64,000 nt of DNA, taken from NCBI GenBank assembly GCA_027924585.1, contig BSBM01000319.1:3997001-4061000 (forward strand). The letters run 5' to 3'. How positions within the stretch are numbered: position 1 is the first letter of the stretch; the number at the start of each line of letters is the position of its first letter. The position numbers and the translations under genes are program-made. The notes beneath the pieces are model-generated. The model was not told the DNA's origin, made no database searches, and was given only the letters and a program-made list of their open reading frames with translations. Source of the DNA: Larix kaempferi. Taxonomy: Eukaryota > Streptophyta > Pinopsida > Pinales > Pinaceae. Positions 34,586 through 46,400 of the stretch are shown here, one piece after another.

Positions 34586-36478
34586 ATGCGAAGAAAGTTT
34601 AAGAAGTTAAAAGAGTTATTAAAAACAACACCTATATTAAAAATTGTTGATCATAATAAGGACTTCGTTGTATGCACCGATGCATGTAACGATGGACTTG
34701 GTGGGGTCTTAACTCAAGACGGCCATGCTATTGCTTATGAGTCTAGAAAGTTAAAAATCCACGAAAAGAACTACGAAACTTATGATCTAGAACTGGCAGC
34801 CATGATACATGCACTAAAAATGTGGCGCCATCACTTAATTAGAAGAAAGTTTACACTAATGACATATAATAAAGGCTTAAAATACTTGTTGGATCAAACA
34901 AATCTTAACGCAAGGAAAGCTAAGTGGCTAGATTTCCTTAGCGAGTATGATTTCAAAATTCAACACATTAAGGGTAAATAAAATAAAGTTGTTGATGCCT
35001 TGAGCAGAAATGCCAAATTAAGTTTTGTGGCAGCAATCAACACATTTGAGATAGATCTGGAAAATCAGATCGAAGAAGGAATTAAGCAAGATGGAAATCA
35101 TCAAAATTTGCATGATAAGGTTGCTGAAAATTTAATAACAGATTACAACATTAATGAAAAGGTCTTAATGACTTATAAAAACATAATTTATGTACCTAAT
35201 GTGTTAAAAATTAAACTGCTAATTTTGGATGAAGTACATAAAAGTCCCTATTCAGGACACCCTGGTTATCAGAAAATGATAACTATGTTAAGAAATGATT
35301 ACTTTTGGCCCAACATGAAGAATGAAGTGGTTGAATACATAGCTAGGTGTTTTGAATGTTAGACAATTAAGGTTGAACATCAACACCCAGCTGGCCTATT
35401 GCAGCCATTGCCAATTCTGGAATGGAAATGAGAAATTATAAGTATTGATTTTATAACAAGTTTACCTAAGAATCATACACATAATGACTCAATAATGGTG
35501 GTTGTGGATAAACTTAGTAAAGATGCTCATTTTATTCCTGTTAAGACTACTTTTAAAGATGCTAACATTGCAGATGTGTTTATGAAGCAAATATTCCGCT
35601 TACATGGAATTCCAAAGGTAATTATTTCTGATCGAGATTCCAAGTTTACTAGAAATTTCTGGACAACATTGTTTAAGGGTCTAAATACTAAATTAAATTT
35701 CAGTACTTCTTTCCATCCACAAAGTGAAGGATAGACTGAAAGGGTCAATTAGATTTTAGAAGACATGTTAAGAATGTATGTTAAAGATCATCCTACTAAG
35801 TGGGAAGATTATTTGCATTTAGCTGAATTTGTTTACAATAACCATTATCAAGCATCTACTAGACTTAGTCCATTTGAAATTTTGTATGGAATGAAATGTA
35901 GTACTCCTATTTCTTGGAATAACCCTATTGACAGATTAATGTTAGGACCATATTTGTTAAAAGAGATGGAGCTAACCTTGAAACAGGTACAAGGTAATTT
36001 AAAAGTTGCACAAGATAGACAAAAAAGTTATGCATATCTGAAACGCACCGAAAGAGAATTTTAGGTTGGAGATTATGTCTTTGTAAAGGTAAAACCCAAG
36101 AAAAGTTCTTTTAAGCTTGGGAGTTGTGCTAAACTAGCACCACGGTACTGTGGACCATTCGAAGTACTATCAAGGATTGGACCTGTTGCATATGAGTTGG
36201 CTCTGCCATCTAATTTAAGAATCCATAATGTTTTTCAAATTTCTGTTTTAAAGAAGTATGTGCACGATGCTACTCATGTGCTGAATTGGAATGACATACA
36301 GGTGGAACTTGAAGGATATTTTTAGGTGGAACCATACTATATTCTCGACAAGGGGGAAATTATGCTCCGGAATCGTACCATAGGGAAGGTAAAGGAGCAA
36401 TGGAAGCACCTTAGCCCTGATGAAGCTACCTCGGAATTAGAAAGTAATATGCGGGCAGCATATCCAATTCTGTTCTAG
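34586..36478 (+). pseudogene. gypsy-A RNase H, integrase and chromodomain-like tail
   Basis: One frame runs to the TAG at 36476. RNase H: VVCTDACNDGLGGVL (Asp), YDLELAAM (Glu), and LMTYNKGLKYL where the family Asp of TDxKxL is Tyr. Integrase zinc finger: HKSPYSGHPGYQKM, then CFEC. Core: ISIDFITSLP, VIISDRDSKFT and the Glu in a TERVN block after a TAG, so all DDE acids remain. C-terminal GDYVFVKVKPKK, PRYCGPFEVL and VFQISVLKKYV, then the chromodomain-like tail. In-frame stops at about 34979, 35360, 35429, 35732, 35750, 36062 and 36323 mostly replace Gln. Confidence 0.92.
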
Positions 36479-36520
36479 GGAGGCTCCGAGGAAGAATAAG
36501 CAACATTGAGAACGGTGTTG

Positions 36521-36538
36521 AGCTTAAGTGGGGGTGTT
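36521..36538 (+). promoter_or_regulatory. gypsy-A polypurine tract
   Basis: AAGTGGGGGTGTT directly precedes the 3' LTR start. The purine run AAGTGGGGG is the likely plus-strand primer. Confidence 0.8.
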
Positions 36539-36602
36539 TGTAACATACCCCTTTGTTGAAACATTTTATGTTTGAAGAAAACATTATCTTAACTTTTATT
36601 GT
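36539..36602 (+). repeat. gypsy-A 3' LTR, first 64 bases
   Basis: Matches 27574-27637 with a few substitutions. It is broken by gypsy-B. The last five bases, ATTGT (36598-36602), recur at 43431-43435 as the target duplication of gypsy-B. Confidence 0.95.
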
Positions 36603-37595
36603 TGATGCAGGAGCATCGGGGCCTAAGCAGATCAGTGGAAGTTGATCAACAGAAGGGGAGCCAACCAACGGGGTTGCTGATGACCACTGGTGCGGAGAGG
36701 AGGTTGACTTGTTGAAGTCAACAAGTCGTACATAAACAGTCAAAGTGCAATCGACTGGAGCAGCACAGCGGATGTTGCGATTGGTCGAGAATCGACAGGA
36801 ATTAGTCGATAGATGACAAGTGAAAGGAGTAAGACATCGCGTAGTCGATGAGTGGTCGAACTACGACATGACAGGTTTGGCAGAGCCAAACGCGGAGGAA
36901 GGGGAGGACTGGTGAACCACAGAATATGAGAAACAAGCCGACAGGAAGGTCGAGATGTGATCGACTACTGTAGCAGGGTCAGAAGGACATAAATTCTAGG
37001 GATTGTACCTAGTAGTCGTTCAGGGTTGTTGAGGAAGTTATTACAGTTATTGCGAGTTGGTGAAGGACATGACAGGTGATGTCATGGATAGAGGCTGTGC
37101 AGCACAGCTAGGAGCTGACAGTGCAGGTTCGTAGGATTTGGAAGGATCGACGGACAGGAGGATGCATGTCTCGGGGATTGCAGCAGTCTCGAGAACAACA
37201 ACAACAGGGTAGAAGACGTAAGAGAATAAATCACAGGAGGGATCTTCAGTCTTTGATCAGCAACATCAGAGAACAGAGCTGAGAGAAGTTGTGAAGAGTC
37301 AAACCGACCGAAGAAGAGAGTTGAGATCGAGCCATAGCTCAGCGTTCAGAGTTGAAATAGGAGAGGGTGAGGTCGACACACAGGGATAACACACCACAGT
37401 TATCTCTAAGTTGTAACGACTGAGGCCGACTGTAGTTAGTTATTTGTTTACAGTTATTCTGCATTGTAACCGAATTTAGAGAAGTAATATAAAGCCACTT
37501 CTGGCATCCTGTTTTACACATGTTTGTGTAAACATTGTGGTTTGTGTCATGTGTATTATTAAGCAAGAAAGTACCCAGTAAGGTGACTTGCGTCA
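36603..37595 (+). repeat. gypsy-B 5' LTR (993 bp)
   Basis: Pairs with 42438-43430. A TATA-like TATAAAG lies at 37488-37494, and transcription should start about 30 bases later. The first 360 bases differ from the 3' LTR at roughly 48 positions, mostly transitions. The last 185 bases differ at about 13. A by-eye overall divergence near 10 percent follows. Confidence 0.95.
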
Positions 37596-37597
37596 AT

Positions 37598-37610
37598 TGG
37601 TATCAGAGCG
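37598..37610 (+). promoter_or_regulatory. gypsy-B primer-binding site (initiator Met tRNA)
   Basis: TGGTATCAGAGCG lies two bases after the 5' LTR. A second identical TGGTATCAGAGCG occurs at 37699-37711 within a partly repeated leader (CGGTTGGTATCAGAGCGG), suggesting the leader was locally duplicated. Confidence 0.9.
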
Positions 37611-37845
37611 CAGATCATAGCGGATCAGAGTGGGAACAAAGAGCCGGAATAAAGTTTGGTTGAGAAGATGACTGTACCAACCGCGACTTGCATCGGTTGG
37701 TATCAGAGCGGAAGAATCTGTCGAGTTCGTGATAGTGAGCCTGCAAGTGAGTTGAACAGCTCCAGCTACGGTTGGGTAGAGTTGTGCATGATTTATTTAA
37801 GTCTAGTTGCGATTGGACATGTGAGAGTTTCAACGAAGGTTGGAA

Positions 37846-39270
37846 ATGGATCATAGAGGCGTTGATGTCTAAGGACGAAGGACACGTGGTGCAGCAGCCA
37901 TCACAGTGGATCATGAGATGTTCGACGAATATGTCAGAATGATGCAAACTTTGACAAATGAAGTCACGACGATTAAAGAAATCCATAGGCATGGTTGTAT
38001 TCCTGAAGCACTAGACCACAACGATGAGGAAGTCGAAGAGGTGGAAGCTTGGGACAAAGCTGCAGAGGAACCAGAGGAAAAACTGATCAAACTCTTGACG
38101 GATATGAGAGGTCGGGTGAAGATAGATGTGCGTACGTATTCGAGAAGCCTAGACCCAAAAGATTTGATCGACTGGTTCAAAGAGATGGACAAATACTTTG
38201 GCATAGAGCAAATTGAGGATCCTAAACGGGTTAAGACTGCATGTATAAGGTTGAAGGGTCATGCCTCTTTATGGTGGCACAATGTACAAGGTGACAGACT
38301 CAAGAAAGGCAAGGAGAAAATCAAGTCTTGGGACAAAATGGTTGCCAAGTTGAAGGGAAAGTTCTTTCCAAATGACTATGTGATTTCCTTGTTCAGGAAG
38401 TTACAGAACTTTCGACATAAAGAAATGAATGTGAAAGAGTACACGGAGGAGTTCTACCGATTGTCGATTCGATCAGGACAAACTGATGAAGGAGAAGAAG
38501 CTGTCGCTAGATACGTGAACGACTTGAAATATGTTATTCAAGATGAACTTGGCATTTCGAGATTCAGAGCAATCGGCGAAGCCTACCAGTTAGCTCTGAA
38601 GGTAGAAGAGAAGCGGTTAAGAAAATCCACAGCAACTAGGGGAAGGATGACTGGTCGGGGTGTGAAAACTGTCTCCGCGAAAGGCCAAAGTAGTGGGTAC
38701 AGGAGGGAAGGTGTCGAAGATAGCCGACACACAGAAGGGACATCGACAGGGAAAGCACAAGAAAATCGATGCGATGGTTGTGAGAACTGCGGTCGAGGTG
38801 CCTATAGTCGAAGTGGTCCATCCGATAAGAAAGGAGCTAACAGACCAACCATAATCTGTTACAAGTGTCGAGGAACGAGACACAAGGCATTTGAGTGCCC
38901 AGAAAAATTACATGCTGCAAAGGAGTCGAAACCCAGATGTCGAAAGGATGAGAAAGTTGATGAGAGGGAAGAATCGACATCCGACAACAGTGGAGGTGAA
39001 AAGAAGAAGAATCAGAATCTAGCAGTTCAGAGTACCTTGATCAAGGAAGATCAACATGACCAGATGGAACCAGCACAATGGAAGGCGATCTTTCGAACGA
39101 AGGTGCAGATCGGGGAATGGCGTTGCAAAGCCATAGTTGATGGTGGAAGAATGGAGAATCTTGTGTCGATGGAAATCATCGACAAGATCGGGTTGAAGTG
39201 TCGAAAACACCCACACCCATACAAGATCTCATGGTTGCAGAAAGGACACCATGTCAGGGTGACTAGATAG
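37846..39270 (+). pseudogene. gypsy-B gag (capsid plus CCHC knuckle) and protease start, broken
   Basis: The ATG at 37846 opens the family start, broken after eight codons by a TAA at 37870. The same frame is then open to 39270. A Glu-rich segment precedes the capsid domain (PKDLIDWFKEMDKYF, then LKGHASLWWHNVQGD and KLKGKFFPNDY). A basic linker is followed by a perfect CX2CX4HX4C knuckle near 38857-38898 (CYKCRGTRHKAFEC). The aspartic protease begins after about 39095 (CKAIVDGGRMENLVS, where DGGRMEN stands for the usual DSGA/S-xx-N). The TAG at 39268 stops the frame, but the protease continues beyond it. Confidence 0.9.
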
Positions 39271-41277
39271 TGCCTGATCAACTTCAGAGTTGAAGGATTA
39301 GAGGACAGCATACTGTGTGATGTAGTTCCCATGGATGCATGCCATCTATTGTTAGGAAGACCATGGCAATATGATCGAAAAATGATCTATGATGGTCGAT
39401 CCAACACAGTCACAATGTGAAAGAATGGCGTGAAGAGGACTCTTAAGCCAAGGTGAGAAGAGCCAGCCGACGGTAGGGACGGTGAGAGCAATCTTTGGGA
39501 AAAGCGAGTGTTGATGAGCACCGCGAAGGAATTACTCACAGAAGAGGAGAGGCAGTTGGGATGTTTTGCGATCATTCCAAAAGGACCATATGTCAAAGGA
39601 ACGACTAGGCAGGAGAACATTCCGGTCAAGATCGAGGAGTTGCTCGAAGAATTCAGGGACATAATGGCTGACGAGAAAGTGAAGGGATTGCCGCCGACAA
39701 GGAGCATATCCCATCAGATCGACTTGATTCCAAGGTCGAGTCTGCCAAACAAAGCACCATATAGGATGAGTTTGACAGAGGGAGAGGAACTCAACCGACA
39801 AGTCCAAGAGTTGTTGGACAGAGGATTAATCAGAGAAAGTCTGAGCCTGTGTGCAGTAACAACGGTATTGACACTGAAGAAGGGTGGGGAATGGAGAATG
39901 TGTACCGACTCCAAATCCATCAATAGGATCATGATCAAATATTGGTTTCCATTGCCGAGGATGGATGAATTGATGGATTGCCTCAGTGGAGCGACATACT
40001 TCACAAAAATAGACCTGAAGAGTGGATATCCCCAGATTAGGGTCAGAGAAGGAGATGAATGGAAGACAACATTCAAAACAAAAGAAGGGTTGTACGGGTG
40101 GTTACACATGCCATTTGGGTTGACTAATGCACCTAGCACATTCATGAGACCGATGAATGAAGTGTTGAAACCATTTCTAGGAAGGTTTGTCATAGTCTAT
40201 TTAGACGACATTCCGATTTTCAGTCGAACCAAGGCAGAACACTTGGAACACATTCGACAAGTAAACCTGCAAAAGTGTTTCTTCATGAAGAAGGAATTGG
40301 TGTACTTGGGATTTGTAATCTCGGGTAAAGGGTTGGTGATGGACCCAAAGAAGGTGAAGGCAATAGTGGATTGGCTGGAACCGACAAGTACGACTGGAGT
40401 GAGAAGTTTCCATGGACTTGCTAGTTTCTATCAGAAGTTCATTCGGGGATTCAGTCGAATTTGTGCACCACTGACAGAATGCATGAGAAAGGGTGAGTTC
40501 AAGTGGACGGACGAATCCCAGAAAGCTTTCGATGAGTTGAAGGAAAAGGTCACTGAGAGCCCAGTCTTAGTGCTCCTAGACTTTGACAAAGTTTTCCAGG
40601 TCAATTGTGATGTGAGTGGAATGGCAATTGGATCATTGTTGAGCCAGGAGGGCCGACCAATTGTATTCTTTAGTGAAAAGCTGAATGGAGAGAAGCAAAA
40701 GTATTCAGTCTATGACCAGGATTTTTATGCTTTCGTTCAAGCGCTAAAGAAGTGGAGGCATTATTTGTTTCCCAAGGAATTTGTGTTGTACACAGATCAC
40801 CAAGCACTAAGGTATTTTAACACTCAATCGAAATTGGACCAGAGACACATGAAGTGGGTGGAGCTACTTCAGAGATATAAATTCGTGTTGCGACATAGGT
40901 CGGGCAAGTTGAATAAAGTTACCGATGCATTGAGCAGGAGAGTTGCGCTATTGAGCACAACGACAGTTCAGGAAATAGGGTTAGAGTTGATAAAGACGGA
41001 GTATGAGATCGACGAGGATTTTGCGAAAGGATGGAAGGCTTGTTGTGAACCTTGGAGTATTGATAGAACTCCATATTTGAGTTACTTCATCCAAGAAGGC
41101 TATATGTTCAAGGGAAGTCAGTTGTGCATTCCCAGAGGATCAATAAGAGAGAACCTAATCCGAGAGTTTCATAATGGCAGGTTAGCAGGACACTTTGGCA
41201 TCGATAAGACCAAAGCACTAGTTGACGAGAAGTATTTCTGGCCAAGGATGTCGATAGATGTCGGAAGATGGGTTTGA
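39271..41277 (+). pseudogene. gypsy-B protease end, reverse transcriptase, RNase H, integrase N-terminus
   Basis: Same frame as gag. The protease end shows CDVVPMDACHLLLGRPWQYD. Stops at 39418 and 39454 precede a 589-codon open stretch. RT: RMSLTEGEELNRQVQELLDR, TKIDLKSGYPQIR, MPFGLTNAPSTFM and the active site YLDDIPIFS near 40195. A short deletion after HLEHIRQV removes the usual 'ALRKAKLYAN' region. RNase H: NCDVSGMAIG (Asp), YDQDFYAFVQ (Asp where Glu is usual) and YTDHQALRYF (Asp). Integrase zinc finger: HNGRLAGHFGIDKT, YFWPRMSIDV. A TGA at 41275 interrupts it. Confidence 0.92.
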
Positions 41278-42387
41278 CAATGTCAAGTTTTCCAGTTGGA
41301 AAAGGGAAGGAGTCAGAACATGGGGTTGTATACACCATTGCAAGTACCAGATAACCCTTGGGAGCATCTTAGCATGGATTTTGTGTTAGGATTACCGAAG
41401 ACTCAGCAAGGGAGCGATTCAAAATTTGTTGTAGTCGACAGATTTTCTACATGGCTCATTTCATACCATGTAAGAAGATGAGTGACGCCACAGGGATTGT
41501 TGTACTATTCTTCAAGGAGATAGTCAGATTGCATGGGTTGCAAAGAGTATCACGTCGGATCGGGATACCAAGTTTATGAGGCATTTGTGGAGAACCCTAT
41601 GGAAGAAACTGGACACGAAGTTGCAGTTTAGCTCGGCATACCATCCGCAGATAGATGGACAAACCGAGGTGGTCAATAGAAGTTTGGGAAACCTTCTGAG
41701 ATGTCTAGATGCCGACAGACCCAAGTAGTGGGAGAATGTGTTGGCACAGGCGGAGTTTGCATACAACAATTTTGTGAATCGGTCGACGGGATTGAGTCCA
41801 TTCCAGATTGTTCAGGGGAGAATCCCACATGGCATGGTGGATTTGGTTGAGTTGCTGACAAAAACTAGGAAGATCACAGATGCAGAATCGTTCGCAGAGC
41901 ATATGCATGAAGTTCATGAAAATGTGCGAAAGCGCATAGAGAAGAGTAATGCAGCATATAAGTTGAGGTCCGAAAGGAAAAAGAGGATACAATCGTTCCA
42001 AGAAGGGGACTTAGTCTATGCATATTTATGGAAGGAGAGATTTCCGTAGGAACATACAACAAGCTGAAGCTGAAAAAGATAGGACCATGCAGAATTCTGA
42101 AGGAGATTTTGGACAATGCTTATGTGTTGGAATTGCTGAAAGACTTGAACATTTCAGCAAAGTTCAATGTTTCAGATCTGTACAAATTTGAAGAGGGGTC
42201 AAGCAGTGGAAGCGAGGAGGTGATAAACATCGACTGGAAAAACCAAATTCCAGATCGAGACAAGGAAGAGATCGCAGAAGTCATCAAAGAGTGTGAGGTG
42301 GGACGAACGTGTAGCGCATGGAAGAAGGAATACTTGGTGTGGTGGAAGGATGACGAGTTGCAGGAGGTGACATGGATTTTCGAATAA
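41278..42387 (+). pseudogene. gypsy-B integrase core and chromodomain, frameshifted
   Basis: The Cys pair is damaged (QCQVFQ). The core keeps [11 protein letters not shown] (Asp) and, after frame changes near 41450 and 41550, TSDRDTKF (Asp) and a GQTEVVN block (Glu) near 41655. The frame 41738-42049 carries AEFAYNN, GLSPFQIVQG and the DLVYAYLWKERFP motif. A further frame change near 42048 leads to VGTYNKLKLKKIGPCRIL, FNVSDLYKF and a C-terminal chromodomain with EYLVWWKDDELQEVTWI (aromatic cage-type residues). Chromodomains can direct integration to marked chromatin. At least three frameshifts and stops are present. Confidence 0.9.
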
Positions 42388-42437
42388 GATTTCAGGGGAC
42401 TAACAAAGCAGACAAATTCTTTTTCACCTAGGGAGTC

Positions 42438-43430
42438 TGATGTAGGAGCATCAGGGCTTAGGAAGATCAGTCGAAGTTGATCGACAGAAGGGGAGCTGAC
42501 TAGCAGGGTTGCCGATGCCCACTGGTGCAGAGAGCAGGTTGACTTGTTGAAGTCATCAAGTCGAGCAGAAACAGTCGGAGTGTGACTGACTGGAGCAACA
42601 CAACGGATGTTGCGATTGGTAGAGAATCAACAGGAATTAGTCGATAGATGACAAGTGAAAGGAGTAAGACATCGGGTAGTCGACGAGTGGTTGAACTACG
42701 ACGCGATAGGTTTGGTGAAGCTAAGCACGGAGGAAGGGGAGGACTGGCGAACCGCAGAAGATGAGAAAAAAGCCGACAGGAAGGTCGAGATGTGACTGAC
42801 TACTGTAGCAGGGTTCGAAGGACAAAAAGTCAAGGGACTGTACCTGGTAGCCGTTCAGGATTACTGAAGAAGTTATTATAGTTATTGTGAGTTGGTGAAA
42901 GACATGACAGGTGACGTCATGGACAGAGGCTGTATATCATATCTAGGAGCTGACATTGCAGGTTTGTAGGATTTGGAAGGATCTACGGACAGGAGGATGC
43001 GTGTCTTGGGGATTGCAATAGTCTCTAGAACAGGAGCAGCAGGGTAGAAGACGTAGGAGAGGAAATCATAGGAGGGATCTTCAGTCTTTGATCAGCAGCA
43101 TCAGAGAACAGATCCGAGTGAAGTTGTGAAGAGTCACACCGACTGAAGAAGAGAGTTGATATCAAGCCATAGCTCAACGTTTAGAGTTGAACCAGGATAG
43201 GGTGAGGTCGACACACAGGGAGAACACATCACAGTTACTTCTAAGTTGTAATGGCTGAGGCCAACTGTAATTAGTTATTTGTTTACAGTTATTCCGCATT
43301 GTAACTGAATTCAGAGAAGTAATATAAAGCCACTTCTGGCATCCTGTTTTGCACTTGTTTGTGTAAACATTGTGGTTTGTGTCGTGTGTATTGTTAAGCA
43401 AGAAAGTACCCAATAAGGTGACTTGCATCA
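42438..43430 (+). repeat. gypsy-B 3' LTR (993 bp)
   Basis: Same length as the 5' LTR with no net indel, starting TGATGTAGG and ending CTTGCATCA. It is followed by ATTGT and then the continuation of the gypsy-A LTR. The polypurine tract before it (CACCTAGGGAGTC) is weak. Confidence 0.95.
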
Positions 43431-43435
43431 ATTGT

Positions 43436-46400
43436 AAAGTTTTATATTTGGCCAAGTGACCAAGGATGACTGTAATTGCACAATACTATTATTTAATAAA
43501 ATAAAATAGGAGACACTCACCTAAAGAGACTGTTGAAAGAGTGTTTACTGACCCACTAGGTGGAATGGAATCTGGGGCAGAAGGCAATGGACAAGTGGCA
43601 GCACGAGGAACTCAGTAACTAGTTTTGTTATGGGACAACTCCCTTGAATTGTAGTCAAAGTTTCCTAAAATATGGGACTGGAGCTTGAGGCTCATTTATT
43701 TTGGAAACTGACCGCTACATACCTAGGCATATTTATAAGCCATTGAATTTGAGCAGAGGCTCACACTTTTTCGGATGAGAAAATTTACCTTGTGGTTGTG
43801 TTGTATGCACACAATAGATTCGATGAGGGGAAGCTATGTTTTGAGTTGTAGTGTAAGTCTGTTTCACTTCTGCTAAGTGTAGAGTTTACTGCTGAGTGCA
43901 GAGAGTTATTTTGAGGTGTATTGCAAGTCCCCATTGGTTCCTGAAAGTACAACCTGAATATCTTGCTTCTACATAGAGTCTTCTACCTAGTGGTTCAGTA
44001 AACAGGCTCGGGGGTCCAAAGAAGAAAGAGATATTGGCTGCTTCTTTTGGAAAATGTTGGGAGGAACATGCCTCTTTGGGTGTTTGTCCACCCTATCTAC
44101 ATTTGCAGGTTCTACTTGTTATTTCAGTTCTTAAGTAGTTATAATTTATTTTATATAACTATTGAATTAGGATTTATTAGTCAAATGTTGATAGTTATCA
44201 TCATGCAGAAGTAAATGTTTAACTTTCTGATCTGATTTTGATTCTGCAAATTGTTGAAAAATTTATGTGAAATAGTAGAATAGATTACTTCCTTGTATTT
44301 TTCCATGCACTCTTCTTGTGCCATACTCTAGTACAGGGAAGGGAATTTAAAAATAGATAAATGATATGCAAGTAGATTGAATGATTGGATAGATAAAACT
44401 CTGCCATGTTTTCTATATTTAATTATCTGTTTACAATTACAAAATAATATCTTTTATGAATCGATCATAAATAAACACAGAAAACAATCATTTTATTTCA
44501 GATATCAAATTAACATTTCATTCTTAGAAACAAAAGTAAGATACATATAAACACTTTCAATTTTTTGCACAAAAACCTAAAAGTACAGTTTAGGTTAACT
44601 ATCCCTTTCAGAATACGAAAAGTTTACACAGTCTTTCATTAACAATCTTTCTCTAAGTTTTGTATTATAAACACTAGCAGAAATCAACATACATAATTTA
44701 GGGTTCCTTAAAACAAGTATGATTGTTTATACTGCAAACTAAGATCGAAACCAAATATGCTTATTATACTATATCATGTTACTAATTTGTTTAGAATATC
44801 CTATTAATACATAGTAATATCCATCCATATAAATATTAAGCAATATTGAAACACTTACTATAGATCTCATCAACAATTATAAATTTAAACAGTTTTAAAG
44901 GAAATTGAAATCATACATAGATATCATATAGTTATCATTCAGATAAAACCATAGGAGTTTGTATTTCGGACAAAATTCCTAAGCCGCAAACCCTAACTTT
45001 CCAGATAACTAGTTCCTTTAGCAAACTAAGTAAAACTTTTCCAAGTCAAAACTCATTTACACAATTTTTTCATGGATCCAAAACCCTTATCGTGTTTACA
45101 ACTAAGATAATCAAGACAACAACTAATGAAGAGTAAGGTTTCATCATCAGCCTTACGGCTGTTAATTTCTAATTGCTTAATTTCAGTAAACATTTCAATA
45201 GGGTTTCAAGATAAATTATTTTGACATAAATAATCTGCAGTAGTAATACAATACACTAAGTAATGTGCTGAAGCACACGGAAGTAATTTACGACAGGGAG
45301 AAGTAAAGGGTTCGACTCACATTAAATATGAAATGGCATAAACAAAACCAAACAATCCTTTCTAACCTTTCTTAAACGGAACCACTTATTCACACCAGGA
45401 TTGATAGTACGTTTATGACGACGCAGCCTCTCAAAAGAAGCATCACGATGTATAGAGTTCACAACCCCAATGGTGTTCCTCAAAAACAAAAAACGAAGTT
45501 CGTACACTTAAACAAATAACATTTTCTTCAAAAATGGCGAGGGTTAAACCCTACAGTAAATACTATAATTTTTTATAAAATCCAAGTGTTGCAAAGGAAA
45601 ACGTTGGAAACCCAACGCAGTTGTAGGTCGAGGACCCATCCCTCCCTACACTAAACAAATTCCATAAGGCTTACATCAACTCAGCGTTGGGATTAACCCA
45701 CAGTTAAACCACGAAACTGAAAACAAAGGACCAACAAATCTCCTGAGTTAAACCCTAAGGAACCACCGAGGCTTACCAGGTATCCATCCATTTCTCCCTC
45801 TGCATTTCGAGCTAGGAAGTCAAAGCTCGGAAATGCCTATCATTTAAACACATAAACCTGGTTAAAACTGAAATACGAAGTATAAAACTTAAAATATATA
45901 CAGTGTATACTTAATCAACTCTGGTGGAAGAATATTGGAATGAACTACAACTTACTGTGCAATTTTTTTTGGATTTCGTTATGATCATCCACTTCCGCAA
46001 CCAACAAGAATAACAGATTATTAACAATTACCAGCAACGCCGCAAAGAGTAGTTCGGCTCTGAGAGCCCACTTTGGAAATTTATGAAACAACAGGTCACG
46101 GTTTCGAACCCTGGAGAGGTGCCTCCAACCCTGTTACTAACCCTAAGATCTCGCAGGCCAGTCGGCCTCTCAACAAAGTTCACTCGCTACAAATGAAAAC
46201 CTAAGTTATGCCTTTGTAACAATAAACCCCAAGTAGTTATTGCATCACCATAACCAAGAAAAATCCATGTGAAGGTTCGCCATGGTGGATGCCAACGGGC
46301 ATTCCACCATAATGTCTTTATTGCACTTTTAAAACCATAGCTACTATAGCACTATCACCTGTCATCGTAAACCATATATTAAAACCCTTGTCTGATAGTT

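Larger units (their letters stand above)
36603..43430 (+). mobile_element. Ty3/gypsy chromovirus gypsy-B, nested in the gypsy-A 3' LTR
   Basis: Both LTRs are exactly 993 bp with TGATGCA...TGCATCA-type ends. Target duplication ATTGT is perfect (36598-36602 and 43431-43435). The internal region holds an initiator-Met PBS, one gag-pol frame and a C-terminal chromodomain. The composition is richer in G+C than the surrounding gypsy-A LTR, with many TCGA/TCGAC words. Element order and the chromodomain place it among plant chromoviruses (Reina/Galadriel-like, tentative). Confidence 0.96.

Noticed and set aside
37598-37711. tRNA genes near the TGGTATCAGAGC motifs
   Set aside because: The motifs are primer-binding sites next to LTR ends; no cloverleaf could be drawn around them.
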